From positions 20,102,437-20,166,436 of the forward strand of contig NC_088313.1 of assembly GCF_910592395.1 (NCBI RefSeq): 64,000 nucleotides of DNA. Direction: 5' to 3'. Of this stretch, positions 49,701 through 61,499 are shown piece after piece (within the stretch, counting starts at the first letter, position 1; each line of letters starts with the position of its first letter). Made by a program: the position numbers and the translations under genes. The notes under the pieces were generated by a model that did no database searches, had not been told where the DNA came from, and saw only the letters and a program-made list of their open reading frames with translations. Origin of the DNA: Lineus longissimus. Lineage: Eukaryota; Nemertea; Pilidiophora; Heteronemertea; Lineidae.

Positions 49701-52700
49701 TGCTGGTAGAGAATATGACATAATTTGCCTCGAGGGACCAGCTGCAAGTTTAGATGCCATTCCCATCCTTGCTATTCATTGCTGCGAGCGAGGGATTAAG
49801 GAGATTGGAAGCCTTAATCATCCCCTCAAGCACTCGGCTTTCCCTTTCTCTATTAGAGACTGAGTTGTGACAGAATATGCCCAGGGCTCAATCCATCCCA
49901 GGCATTCTGTCCGACGACATGGCTGTGCTTTTTTCTAGAGATTCACGCAAGTAGGGAACCTGTTGCTTGACGCTTGTGACTACGTGTAGACCTTTCTCTG
50001 CACTCTGGAATATTGATGCGTAGTTCACGCAAATAAGCACTGGTGAAGCGTCACATAGGTTGACAGTCATTAGGCCGACGAGGCAGTCCGATTAAATTCC
50101 GACTAGCCAAACCCATCTGACGTCCTCAGGAACACTATCTCATTCTTGCAAACCTCAGTCAAACAGGTTATCGACCCTCTTTAAATATGACGTTATAATT
50201 ACATCGGAAGTCCTCTTCCGATAACTGAAATGCCCTTGATAAGCGGGGAAGATAAACGTAAAATATCTTTACTTTGGAGGAAGAAGACGATCAAAGCTCG
50301 TCATGAAGATAACCGTTGCTTTCTGCTAATGTTTATTGAGGTGCCATCAAAGGCTACGACTTTTAGTTAAACTGAACGGAGCAAGGATTTCTATAATTTG
50401 ACATCGTTGTGTGTTTGAGGTTGTTAAACAGTCGTTTTCCATTGTTTTTCAGAAGTGCTTTTGAGGTTGCGTTTTCGTACAGAATATTCTTGATTAATGA
50501 GAGGGCGTCTTGAAAAATAAGGTTTCTCGATAAGACTACTTGAGATGCAACATGTTCCTGATCGTTGTACAGATACTGGGGTATGTTTGTTCTTCTGGGG
50601 TATATATTGTTCTGGTTCACAGAGAGAATCATCAACTACTAGAGCTCACAACGCTTAACGTAGCCTGTCATTCAGGCGGCACTTTTCACTCTCTTTCATG
50701 CAATTTGGGCCCGACTCAACCACGGTTGACCTACAGGACCACCCTTCGTGTTGGGCATCTGCAACTGGCAAGTGAATGAAAATGATTACGTATCGATCTG
50801 ACTGACTGTGCGTGTTTATTGTCAGAATACTAATTGAAAATCGCGATTGTATAACCATTTCGTCTGACTTTGATTGACTCTGATTATAGTGGTATAAACG
50901 GCGAGATTCTAGTATTACCCGCTATCACGCCACTCGACATGACCCATTACCTATCCTGGCTAATTACTACTTGGAGCTGAAGTGCCTCTTTTATTAAGGT
51001 TGTTAGTTCCATGTTTAAGACTCGATCCGAGCCAATATCATATTGATTTTCATCATGGGAAATGATTCCTTTTTACTTTCAATTTTATTTTTAGATGTAC
51101 ATGTATGTTATAGTGACAGCATGTGTATTAATACGTGATCGATCACTTGTTGTGATCAGGTTGCTCGTCAAATACAGACAGAAAAATGATTGAGTTAAGT
51201 TAACGATAAGAAAAGGTTATAAAATGTACATTTTACATGAAATAGCTGTTATTCACGATTGATCCGAATTGATACTTTATCAGTATTGCAACTGGTCTTA
51301 TATGTACAATGTACTTGCTGATCGTGTTGGAGTGCCTGCATCTGTCACCAGATGTATCGACGTACGGACATTCCATCGTTACAAAATCGCCAGAACAACC
51401 ACCCTAATTTCGAGACGACGACAGTTCGACCTGTGGCTGAGCGCTAGTTGTTGCCCGGCAAATCAACCATCTTGCCGATGAATAAGTATTCATGGCATAT
51501 CTCACCCTTATTTGCTCGTTTCTTTGTTCCAACACCAAGCCCAATCGGAGAATCTGTTAGATGTCTGATCTAACTGGCGAGACAAATCTCCATTCAGACA
51601 TCAAGACCAGCTTGCCCATACTAAGGAGTATATTCTTTCAGTCGCGGCTTTCGGGATGTGCTCGGATTACGGATTCTCATGTCTCAGAAGGACTCCCCTC
51701 CTGCTCTCTGTTGTACTTCAGTCGAAAGACACTTTGAACGCCAAATACTGCAAAGTAACTTTGAGGTCTATCTAATTTAAACCTGTTGGACCATCTGAGA
51801 AACTACTTCTACTCCTAATAAGTCATGTTCTTCAATTTCTGACTATCAGTTGTGACTATGAGAAAAAGAACCTCAGTCAATTGATTTTCATTTTATTCAT
51901 TGGACAGATCCACGGCCCCATTAAAGATCATTAAATGATGGTCAAACTACTGCGATTAAGGTATAGTCGCAGGTGTTACCAGTGCAAATAGTATCACAGC
52001 CAAGTTAACGATAATCATTCCAGTGATTCCTCGGCTGATACAAACTGTTCAGTTTTAAAATGTCATTAACCTTAAATGAGAATCCCGGCCGCAAACATCT
52101 GCGTCCCTAAACATGTGTCACTTTTGCTATAACAATGAACTATCTGCATAGCTACATATAACTACAAGTTATTCCATTTAACTATATTGTGAACATACAT
52201 GTAGATGGTCGACTATACTGCATCGATTTATCGATGGTACAGACCTGAGTGAAAACACTTGACCTCTGATCGGATTTCGGTGAGTTTATGTTTTACTGCT
52301 TGTATTCGAATGTGGTCAGAATTTGAATTGTTTTGGAAGTGATTAGTAGATTTAAAGCCACGTCATCGTGGTCATTGTGATCTGGTCTACAATCATCTTC
52401 AATGTAAGTAGGTGTCCGCTGCCAGGTTCAGCAACCTGAGAAACAGGAGCCTATTCCTGCTGCATGACACACCAGTGACTGGTGGATTGGCCCTTGCATA
52501 CCAAAGCCTAGGAATTTACCCCACAGTCGCCATGGCACAGTATCAGACATTGCACGCTTGCAATAGGCATGCCTGATTGACGGCGACAGATTCAGATTCT
52601 GAAGTTGTCTTTGGTTAAAAAGTCGATTAACAACATCATCTCATCCGACTCCCCTGCGATCCATTACACAACGCTGTCGGACTAGACACAATCTCACGTT

Positions 52701-52874
52701 ACATCTCACCGTGTCAAACTCAAAAGCATCGAATGCATTTGGATGATTGGAAGCACCCAATAAAACACACCGATCACATCGAATTGACAGACACTTTTTC
52801 TCCAGGAGTCGATCTTCTTCATTGCCAAACATGTCAATGGGTTGATCCTGCAAATGGTACGAGCATGCTTTTCC
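46741..52874. other. 6.1 kb with no gene recognised
   Basis: A GCACTAAT/ATTAGTGC hairpin lies near 47467-47491, and TTGCACCTA is duplicated around 47568-47591. Overlapping TGACGTGA/TGACGTCA sites occur at 48889-48901. Adjoining plus-strand frames of 103 and 74 codons (49331-49863, overlapping at TGA/ATG-like codons) lack any signature. A plausible splice acceptor (CACTTTTTCTCCAG, ends 52807) and donor (GTAGGT, 52880) bracket a short block open in more than one frame. This was not called. Confidence 0.45.
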
Positions 52875-53190
52875 GGGTAGGTTCAGATTCCACAGAGTTG
52901 GCATGTGACGCCTTTTCTGCCATCGAATCTGCAGATCGATTATTTACCGTCTTCCTGTCATTTGTTTCAGTGCAGGTCGTGTCGTCGTCCATGTCTTTGC
53001 TTCTCTTCTAAAAGAAATATTGGATCTTTTTTCCTCGTAAATGCTCAGATTCCCCAACTGACACGAAATGCGGCCTACACATTTCATTTTTCCTACTATC
53101 GCATATTCTGATCGATTATTTGTCGACTTCCTTTTTGCTTGCCAGCGTAATAGGCTTGTCAAATTCTTGCCGTTGTCTTTTTAACAAGGA
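52875..53190. repeat. diverged 176-bp tandem duplication
   Basis: GATCGATTATTT is identical at 52934 and 53110. Upstream, GGTTCAGATTCCACAGAGTTG corresponds to GCTCAGATTCCCCAACTG, and TTTTCTGCCATCGAATCTG to TTTTTCCTACTATCGCATATTCTG. Downstream, CGTCTTCCTGTCATTTG corresponds to CGACTTCCTTTTTGCTTG. Identity is about two thirds. Confidence 0.65.
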
Positions 53191-55146
53191 GACCTTGGTC
53201 ACTTTGCTGACATTGTTTTTATGGTCGCCATTGTGTCGGTGATGTATCAGGATCGTATGGGCCTTCTATTTCTTTCTAACGATAAACTCGGATATAGCGT
53301 TCTTTGAATGTTCAGCTGGAGTGAAAGCGATAGTTCGGCTTTTGCAGTTGTCCAATAAATAAAGAGGGGTGACAGCTTAATTTGTAATCCGTCACCCCTT
53401 CCATTTACTTGATTTACTGCGAATGCGACAAGTGCGATTAGTTATGCATGAATGATATCGAGTACAAATAAAGTAATGTTTTGTTAATGGGATGAGTCGT
53501 GGTTGTTCTAGTCTGTGCAGTCAGTTGAACATTTCCTAATTTGCAAATAAATCGTATAAATATAGCTAAATGTACATCCATTATAGCTTACTGCAATGAT
53601 AATGATACGTATTCAAGATGTAATACATCCCCACTACCATCTTACCATTCATGCCAGTTGTGACTAGTACCCCAGAAAGGTACGGCATCATCACTTCAAC
53701 CATCCTTGTCCTCGAAACTAAGAAGCTATGAACGGCTCAGTGCCGATCCTTTGAACTTTCTTTGATGAACGTTTTTACCAATTTCTTCTGTCAGAATATG
53801 TCTTACAGCTTTTCTTGAAGACAAAGCTTGATGTCGTCAACGTATTTAAGGTCAAAGGGTGCCCCTGACGAAGAATAGTGACATTCAGACATTCCTTTGT
53901 CTTCTGTTTAGCTAATGATATATCGCGCCTGTCTGAGAATGAACTGTCATATTGTGTACGTTGGATGATTGGACTTTTGATTGTTTAATGTACTACTAAA
54001 CATGCCAGCGTATACTTGTCACTGTATAGAAGCCTTGGATGATACCCACAATCAGTCCATTGATGCCATGCAGAGTGATGTTTGCTAAATTTTTACTGTC
54101 AAACCGTGTCGTGCTTTGGTTTAATTTTATGGATTAACATCAATCACTCAGTAATTACTCGATTGCATATCGCTGACATGCAGAGGTAGAACCGACAAAA
54201 TTTCTTGAAGTTTTATTAAAAGTCTCTTCGAAAGGGCAAAGAAATGTCACTGTGAACAAATATCAGTTACTTTGTCTAATAATAGCTAGAACTAGCAATA
54301 AATTCAACTTTGAATACACCCATATATTCTTAGAAATGTTAAAAGTGATACCACATCCAAGTGCCCTTAAGAAGCAACGAATTATAGATAACACGAAAGA
54401 ACTTAAAAGCACGGCAGCTCAAGGCAAATTCACTTAAAAGCGTACAGATAGGGTTCAACCAGTGGGTGGGTTAAACGATATGTCATGATCGGTTCTTCTA
54501 ACATTTATGGAAAGTCCCCGGGGATATCAACTCTAATTGCCTTTTTTATAAGAACAGCCTCAGTCCCAACGAAACGCAATTTATTCTCGGCACTTAACCA
54601 TGTAAGACCCTTAAAACATACATATAAAACGAAATATACGAAGATTGGCGATGTACTTAATACCAGACGAAAATGAAAATGTACTAAAAAGCCAGTACAC
54701 AGTCCATTTATTTCATACACATGCTTTACACAGCTGATATAGCGAAGCAGTCGGCGCAATGATTCCGCATTCAGTTGGTAATAACCAACATGCCAAAATT
54801 GAATCTTCTTTCCCAGGTAACTGATACTGCTACAGGCTAGATGCAGCAATGTTCCGGGACTGGTCTGCTAAAAGGCTGATATGGAGAACGTTTCTGGCTA
54901 GAAATGGCAATCCTGGACATATAAATCCCCGCTTAGAGCCCAAAAACAAAAAGTTGATATCGAGGAAATGGATTTTCTGTCGGACTTCCTATGCAGCTCT
55001 CGGCAACATGAACCTTGTTGTCGAAACACGGCGATGTAAAATGAATGTGTTTTTAAATTTCTAAGTTATCAGTTGATTGCTTAAAGCTGACATGCATGCA
55101 TAAAAACCTTAACGGCCAAGTTAAAAAACACTAACGCCCGTCCGCC
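53191..55146. other. 2 kb with no gene recognised
   Basis: Contains the hairpin at 53365-53399, next to two overlapping AATAAA-type signals (CCAATAAATAAAG, about 53352-53364). An AT-rich stretch follows with frames of up to 114 codons and no signature. Confidence 0.5.
53365..53399. other. 9-bp GC-rich hairpin beside AATAAA signals
   Basis: AGGGGTGAC (53365-53373) pairs with GTCACCCCT (53391-53399), loop 17 bases, extended by one G-T pair. It immediately follows CCAATAAATAAAG. The arrangement could mark a transcript 3' end on the plus strand, but no coding exon upstream was identified. It does not match the histone mRNA stem-loop. Confidence 0.5.
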
Positions 55147-55380
55147 ATGTTTCAAACGCCCTCAGATATGATCGACTACCAACAGGCCGCAGTGGCGCTA
55201 CCGTATTCACCAGTGGAGAATCAGTGCATATATCTTTCAATAAGTGGCCATTGGGACCTCGCACGTCCATTGTTTGAAATCAAATGCCACCTCATCAGAC
55301 AGTTCCTCAATGGTTTTAATACTAGCAAAGCGGGAAATTGTTTTGCATCTTTTAACCAGAATGCCCTGGGGATAAGGTAG
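55147..55380 (+). CDS. possible first coding exon or small ORF, 77 codons
   Basis: The ATG sits in a strong Kozak-like context (GTCCGCCATG), and the frame runs 77 codons to TAG. Codons such as GTG GCG CTA CCG and CTC ATC AGA CAG are richer in G/C than the surroundings. The last codons (GGG ATA AGG TAG) contain AAG|GTAGGA, a usable splice donor, so the frame might continue in another exon. The peptide is soluble with no signal or membrane segment, and has a central YLSISGHWDLARPLFEIK stretch. I recognise no family. Support is modest. Confidence 0.25.
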   Translation: MFQTPSDMIDYQQAAVALPYSPVENQCIYLSISGHWDLARPLFEIKCHLIRQFLNGFNTSKAGNCFASFNQNALGIR

Positions 55381-57877
55381 GATAAGTTAACATTAAAGAC
55401 ATTGAGTGAAATCAGAACGCTACTATATATTCGAACATTGGAACTGTTGTGTATCGAATGAATTCTTTTTTTGAAAATATCAATCGTATAGCCCGGTGGC
55501 TGGTGGAGATTACTTTTGATACGGCGAGAGTAGAGGAATAAAGCAAAAGAAAATGAGGTCCCGTCGGCGTTATTCGTTGACTCTTCAGTCTACAGAGAGC
55601 ATAATCGTCTCGAACCCTTGAGGCTTTGTGACTGTCTCATTGCTGGGTGTCACATCAGTCAGCCGCGATGTGAGAGTAAAGAGTAATAGCATGGTAATAC
55701 ACACAACAGAGTATGTGCTGAAGATATTAGATTGGCGATACAGGAGAACTCTCTTTGTTGGAAATGATTCGTATCATATTTTACATGAACTTTCAATGGG
55801 TTGGGGTATTTCCCTACTGAGCTATATTACAAAGGTGTCACATCGAGAGTTCACCGATCTTACCGGTCACGGTCTCCGTCTCTGCCTTGCTCAGCGTAAG
55901 TTCTTCGATTTTCCATTTTGGGCACGTTATTTCTTGGGTTAGAAAGGGTATGAAGGGTCTGATACCACCAAACGCACATTGGCCCATCAAAGATAAACTT
56001 GAGGGACCATAGTCCAAAGAGGCAGAGGGATTTACCCCTTGATGATTCAAGATGCCCGATCTGCTTTTCCGTTAAGATAAAGGTTGCGTCTATCATTGAT
56101 ATATTGGGTTAGGCGTCCCTTGTCACGACCTAGCCTTTTTATCTTATTATATACATACATATGACAGGTCCACGGAAATGAGTTTTCTATATGTCTATCC
56201 AGACCGTTTACCATAGTAAGAGATCTTCGCATGGACACCATCATCCGATTGTCATATATTGGCCCCTTCGGCCTCAGCGAAGAGATTTGCTCTTATTGAA
56301 AGCTGTGATATCAAACACCAGCCAAGCGAAAGGGAAACGTAATAGCACGATGGTACAAACACGTCGCATTCACCTTCGATACTTCATTGAATAAGGGATA
56401 GCGCAAGATATTGCCGGGTCTGACAGATGAGATGGCCGAGACAAATACGCGGTAAGCTGTCTACCATGTGCCAGACCAAGTGTAACGTATAGGGGTGTCT
56501 GTTTAATCTCAATCCGCTCATTATTTTTGGGAATGTGAGTAAACAGTTTGACATTGTTGTCAAGTTTGTATCCGACTCCAGGGCATAACTTGGATATATG
56601 AGCTATTACAATGGATCGATATTATCCGAAGTTCTGGTAAACGCTGACAACAGCGAATGAAGACAAGGAGGAATGACCTTACATGCCAAAGGCATTAGCT
56701 GGTCGTGTTTGTGTTACTGCACTGTGCAGTTTTTGGTAGAGAAATAAAACGAACATGGCAAATGATATGTTTTGCCGCTACAAAGCAGTAAATGAAATAA
56801 TTATGGATCTCGGTATGCTGCCAAGGCAGCCTAAAAATGACGAAAACATTATTTGTTACCAAGAAAAATAACAACATCTTCATGTGCAGTAAAAAAGCTT
56901 CTTCATTTGATATTCCTCGAATTAGGCGTTAACACCTGACATCAATGAGAAAGCGATAGTTGCTCTCGGGATCAGCCATTGTGCCAAGACAAAGGTAAAA
57001 CATCAGTAACTTGTAAAAAGATGAATGTGCTTTTTGCTGTTGTTATCGATTCCTCGCGAGTTGCATATTAACGCCAGTTACGAGACGTAAGATGTCTTTT
57101 GCATTCCTCATACATTCCATTCGGCATCTGATCGATTACCTCCAAGAAAGAAAATATCTTACCTTTTTTTGCCAAATGGCAACGATATCTGAATCGGAAT
57201 GACTGAGGCAATGGGGCGGCAAGTAAGCAACAAATCACGACGTTGTTGTTGATCTAATTGCTAAGAACAGCATCAAGAGTCACACACAATGGGTGTTACA
57301 GCTGTCTAGAAAATGCTAACAGCGATGACCTCCAGACTAGACCAAGTTAAGCCTATGTCTATCTATAGAATAAGAGATAGATAAATAAATATAGATTCGA
57401 AGTTACAAAAAACACAATATTCTGATGTCTACCGAAAGTCAACTATTCCCCTGCCGTGGCTAAATGCTACGCAATCAGGTTTCATGGCTATGCTGCATCT
57501 TAGATCCAGAATCCAGCCAGACATACCATTGCGTAAAGAAATCCAGACCTGAGGCATATGACGTTTTGACAGGTCCCGTGTGAATAAAAAGTAAACCTAA
57601 ACCATTCGCTAAAAACCCAACAATGGTCCGCTCTGGGCGTTGTCTTCTTAACCATCGTTGCATGCTAGCGCATCCAGAGTGGCTTCCGGAGAGTGTAGGC
57701 GTTTGTTAATCTGGATCATACCACCTCCCACTTGTCAGAGTATGACATAAGACCCATCCCGACTTCATCCTCGATTTTCTTATCACTTATTGACAACTTA
57801 AAATGAGGAGTGTTTATATCAATCCAAGACTACTTCTTTGACTGGATGTACTGATGGCCAGCGTAGGCAGATGACCC
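55381..57877. other. 2.5 kb with no gene recognised
   Basis: A 104-codon plus frame (55628-55942) and overlapping minus frames at 55838-56096 show no family features. A GATAGA/TATCTA-rich stretch at 57356-57395 is the only low-complexity tract. Nothing else supported. Confidence 0.5.
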
Positions 57878-58255
57878 ATGGCAATGTATTTGACATTTCG
57901 ACTTCGAGTCACTGTAGGCCCTGAGGAATTCTCCTGCTCATCAGCAATCGTTCTGGTTCTCGGTCCCGGCTGCGTGTCAAGCTTGGCAAATTCGTGGCTG
58001 ATAACCCGAGCTGGCTCGAAGGAGGTGAGATCATATACCTTAACTTCAACCATTTACACTGAATGTCTAGCATCTTGATGAAGGTGAACTACCAATGAAG
58101 ATGAAATATTCAATCTGTACCAGTTTGCCCTTACTCTTCCAGTCGAGCGCCTCTAAGCATGTCCAGCCACCTTGCGCACAAACCCGTTACCCGGCTGGGT
58201 ACACTACACGAGAAGTGCAGTGTGCTTCAGGGTCGTCAAGTCTCTCACTGACCTG
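57878..58255 (+). CDS. possible two-exon fragment with an Ig-like core
   Basis: An open frame from an ATG at 57878 reaches a strong donor, GAG|GTGAGA (intron from 58025). A good acceptor (TTTGCCCTTACTCTTCCAG) ends at 58142, giving a 118-bp intron. Both sides are in phase 0. The second exon (58143-58255) stays open to a donor CTG|GTAAAT. Its peptide includes PAGYTTREVQCASGSSSLS then LTW. The G-x5-V-x-C-x-x-G...W spacing is that of strands B and C of immunoglobulin domains. The downstream Y-x-C half was not found: the next acceptor-like site (about 58491) leads to a stop. The minus strand over exon 1 also has a coding-like 79-codon frame (57814-58053), so strand is uncertain. Confidence 0.28.
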
Positions 58256-60622
58256 GTAAATCCCCTACTGCAGCAATGTGCCACCACTGTCTTACCCGCG
58301 ACTCACAATAACTGTACAGCCTCTTCTAATGATCCGTGAAGCTGATCACGGCGCGAATGCCCCAGGACATTCGTTCAGCTTGGTGAACAACCGATAGAAG
58401 AAACTCTAAACTGCAATGTAGCAGAAGATTGGATTTAGGTTTTGCGCCAGCCTCATAAACCTAGATTATATAAAGTACATCCATATTTCAGGATCGCCTA
58501 GCAGGGTGACCTTTGGTATTCAGCAAAATGCGTCCTTATTCATTATGATGGGATGGAGATGATCATCAGTACATACTGAGTTAGACAGTTTTCGTTTGTC
58601 AACGGTGTAAGACTGGTAACAATCGAAGTGGTTTGGAATAGGAAAAGTGCAACGATTCGGGTTTATGTTAGCTGAATCTCTGAATGTTATCTAATCACCA
58701 ATCCTGAGTACTTTTTCCGTTGGAAGACGACCATTATTTCTATAGGAAGGATTGGGGTGGCCAAAACAGTGATGATGAGAACACATCGTTCATCAGTTTC
58801 TCAAATGTCATAGTTGAAATCATAAATTGAATGGCAGGCTTTGATATTCGATACTCCTGTTAGTGGTTTTAGTCTGTGACTAAGCACAGCAGTAGTTGAA
58901 CATCTTCGCCAGGTTGGAATAAATAATTGCATTTTACGAATAAGTGACCTTCAGTCACTTCACACAGACGAGTTCCTCAGATAGCTACATCAGTTTTAAT
59001 GCCTACGCCGTTAAGGGTAGATTGTTTTTTCGTGCCAAAGTGTATCAGTCTAATAGCGGTGCAGACAACATTTGGACGATGTGTGGGAACTTGTCGTTTT
59101 GTTCTTGATTGAAGAAGTCAATGACGTGAGTGATGAACCGCATGTGGTTGTCGTTAGTTGTCTTGCATATGGCGAATTGACCCTTTTGAGCATGGTCAGC
59201 CAGATTGATACCTATCTTTATCGATCGCTAACAGCTTCGATCTTGCTTGTCCTTGCCTTATCCTCTATTAAGTAGATCTATAGGACAATGGCTCAGACTC
59301 TAATTGACGTCTATCGATTGCTAGAGCTTTCTGTGCCCCAGCAATAGTCGGCGGTGGTCAGCATACATGAAGATACCTAGGCTAACCAATTCTAAGCCTT
59401 GCTCATCAACTGATACCTATGGTATTGATGGCATGGCCCGTGACCAGGAAACTGAATATGGCGGATTGTTGGATTCCGCGCTCTAATTCCCACTGATGGG
59501 ACTGACCAACTCGTCTATTTCTTTAGGTTTTTAGTCATTGAGCTAATAGCAGGAGCGTGACATGAATGACAATACGTTTTGCCGATACGATTGAAGGAGA
59601 GGCGACATTAATTCCAACCGTCCGCGACTTATCTCTATCAAGGGCGTTCGGCTAACTCTATGTTTGCATATCTCTACGGCATGACATATCAACCGGCAAT
59701 AAATTGTGCCCCTTCTCGACATTTGACCAACGTTTTATCACCAGATATGATCAGTTATTAGTTATCATCAAACTTAACGGGAATGAAGCATTATAACATT
59801 TTTTTGCGCCGAACATCGACTTCGGACGGAACTTCTGACCGATAAACGTAACATCACTTTTCCGCTCAAAACATTTGCCCTTTCATCAATGGAAAGCCTC
59901 AGCTGGAGCCTAGAGGGCAACAGACAACCTCGCGTAATTACTGGTTTGCAGGTGCGTTCTCTTCTCACAGTCTCTTCTTTACGCCACGCCAGGAGGTGAA
60001 AGCGTGTAACATTTTGTTGTTCGCGGCTAATTGAAGCGTTGGCAATAAAAATAGTTTTGTTTTTACTTTAAAAAGGCGGAATGTGTAAATATCGAGTCTC
60101 TCACTCGCACAAATGGGTTAGAAACAATTGGCCTGTCTCTGTTTTCCGAGTTTACTCAAATATTGCTTCTCTCTCTGATGATTATTACTGGAAGACAAGT
60201 TATAGTAGGATGCGTTTTTGAGCGCATTGTCGTATAACCAGCTTTTTCAATCATCTGCCTCTCGATATTTCTTGGTATTTGAGGTATAGGAGTTAAACGC
60301 CTGAATCTCAGTACGTTTCGAGTTGTGCTGCGATTGGATTTAGGTTCATGTCAAGTATTGGCGTTTTATGGACAGAAGGGTGATGGAATGAATCTATGAA
60401 TTTGATCAGCATGTAGGCCAGCCAATTTATCAATATGGTACCCGTATTCAATAAGATGGTGTGGCACATCAGGCGCCATGTATTAATCTCGTGGCAGAAA
60501 CCAGGGTTCATCATCTGCTCGCGTGAGTAGTAAACGGGTCATCCGAGGCAAAATACGTGACAGATATTGGCATACACTTCATCAGCTTCTCTGACACGCA
60601 ACTTGCCTTGTCGTGTTATTAG
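58256..60622. other. 2.4 kb with no gene recognised
   Basis: A small AAGTGAC/GTCACTT hairpin lies near 58944. A 67-codon hydrophobic plus frame (59072-59275) and a 64-codon minus frame (59774-59968) are unsupported. No repeats seen. Confidence 0.5.
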
Positions 60623-60912
60623 CAAATATGTGACCACCGCAATTAGAATATGTGAAAATCTCATAATGGAAGACAAGGAAAGATCTGGCGGTAATATGGT
60701 GGTAACATTTATGAGTGGGCATCGATCTGTAAGTGGTGAGGGTGTCTGTTCAGTACCTGTACGACTCGGAGAGTGGAACAATTGTGAGAGTGTCACTGAG
60801 GGCAAATTCATTACTCAGTGGCCGTACAACGGGAACGTGACTTTCATACACATAATCTTGTCTGCTGGACCCGTGTTTGCCATGTTCGCCAATTCAAGGC
60901 AGAGATGTAGTT
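60623..60912 (+). CDS. possible internal exon, Cys-containing unknown protein
   Basis: A 290-nt block lies between an acceptor-like TTGCCTTGTCGTGTTATTAG (ends 60622) and a consensus donor GTAAGT at 60913. It is open for 96 codons in one frame. The peptide has spaced Cys residues (ICENL, GVCSVP, NNCESV, RCS), Gly/Asn-rich turns and alternating hydrophobics (NVTFIHIILSAGPVFAMF). This would suit a beta-rich extracellular domain. I recognise no family. A 90-codon minus-strand frame overlaps (60539-60811), which weakens the strand call. Confidence 0.27.
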
Positions 60913-61380
60913 GTAAGTAGTTGACAATCCCAAATTTTTAGAGAATATATGAATTCGCCCTGTCAAAGTAGGAGAGCGAATCAAGTTTTATAGAGGATAG
61001 CCCATTATCGGTGGAAATTCCATTACGTCCACGATTAGGTATTTTGCCATTGCTGTCATAAAATTGTCAACTTACGCAGTTAATGGCTGATTGAGATCAA
61101 CTGCCATGGTTCAAACCTCAATGAAGCAAAGTCAGCTATAGATCGCTTGGGTCACATTCACCACCTTCACGTCTCACTTGACCCAAGCAATTAGTAACAT
61201 TTTGTCTCATCGTTTTTCATGGCAGTTCGATATTGCATGAGATGCCGATTTGGTGATTAAAAGATATCCCACGGTTTTCCCTGAGGAAATATGCAGCAAT
61301 TACGTGACCAGCAAGGAGTTTTATTTGGTTCAGCATGTGTAGTAGTGGCATCATTCCAACTTGCCTAGGATAGATGAAAG
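60913..61380. other. 470 bp with no gene recognised
   Basis: Contains the hairpin at 61145-61188 and a box B-like GGTTCAAACCT (61108-61118). TGGCTGATTGA lies only about 25 bases upstream, too close for a good tRNA. Confidence 0.5.
61145..61188. other. 10-bp hairpin
   Basis: GCTTGGGTCA (61145-61154) pairs perfectly with TGACCCAAGC (61179-61188) around a 24-base loop rich in TTCAC. It could be a decayed inverted repeat. No adjacent gene end was seen. Confidence 0.55.
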
Positions 61381-61394
61381 AATATTCCCTTTAA

Positions 61395-61460
61395 CTAGTT
61401 GGTGGTGTAATGGTGATGGCCTTGTAATCTAAAGCTTTAGGGTTCAAACCCCGGCAGGGC
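61395..61460 (+). mobile_element. tRNA-Thr(TGT)-like SINE head
   Basis: A perfect box A (TGGTGTAATGG, 61403-61413) and a perfect box B (GGTTCAAACCC, 61441-61451) lie at tRNA-like spacing. Between them, CTTGTAA (61421-61427) reads as an anticodon loop with TGT, as in tRNA-Thr(UGU). The 3' side (CCCCGGCAGGGCA) looks like a T stem plus acceptor strand. The 5' side does not pair with it and the anticodon stem has mismatches, so a working tRNA is unlikely. A tRNA-derived SINE or tRNA pseudogene fits best. The 3' limit of the element is not visible: there is no poly(A) tail or clear target duplication. Confidence 0.65.
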
Positions 61461-61499
61461 ATTTGTGTTTGCGATGCAGTTTCATGCCAAGTTCATTGC

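Noticed and set aside
61083-61118. Second tRNA-like pair of boxes (TGGCTGATTGA and GGTTCAAACCT)
   Set aside because: The boxes are only about 25 bases apart, and no anticodon arm or acceptor stem can be drawn.
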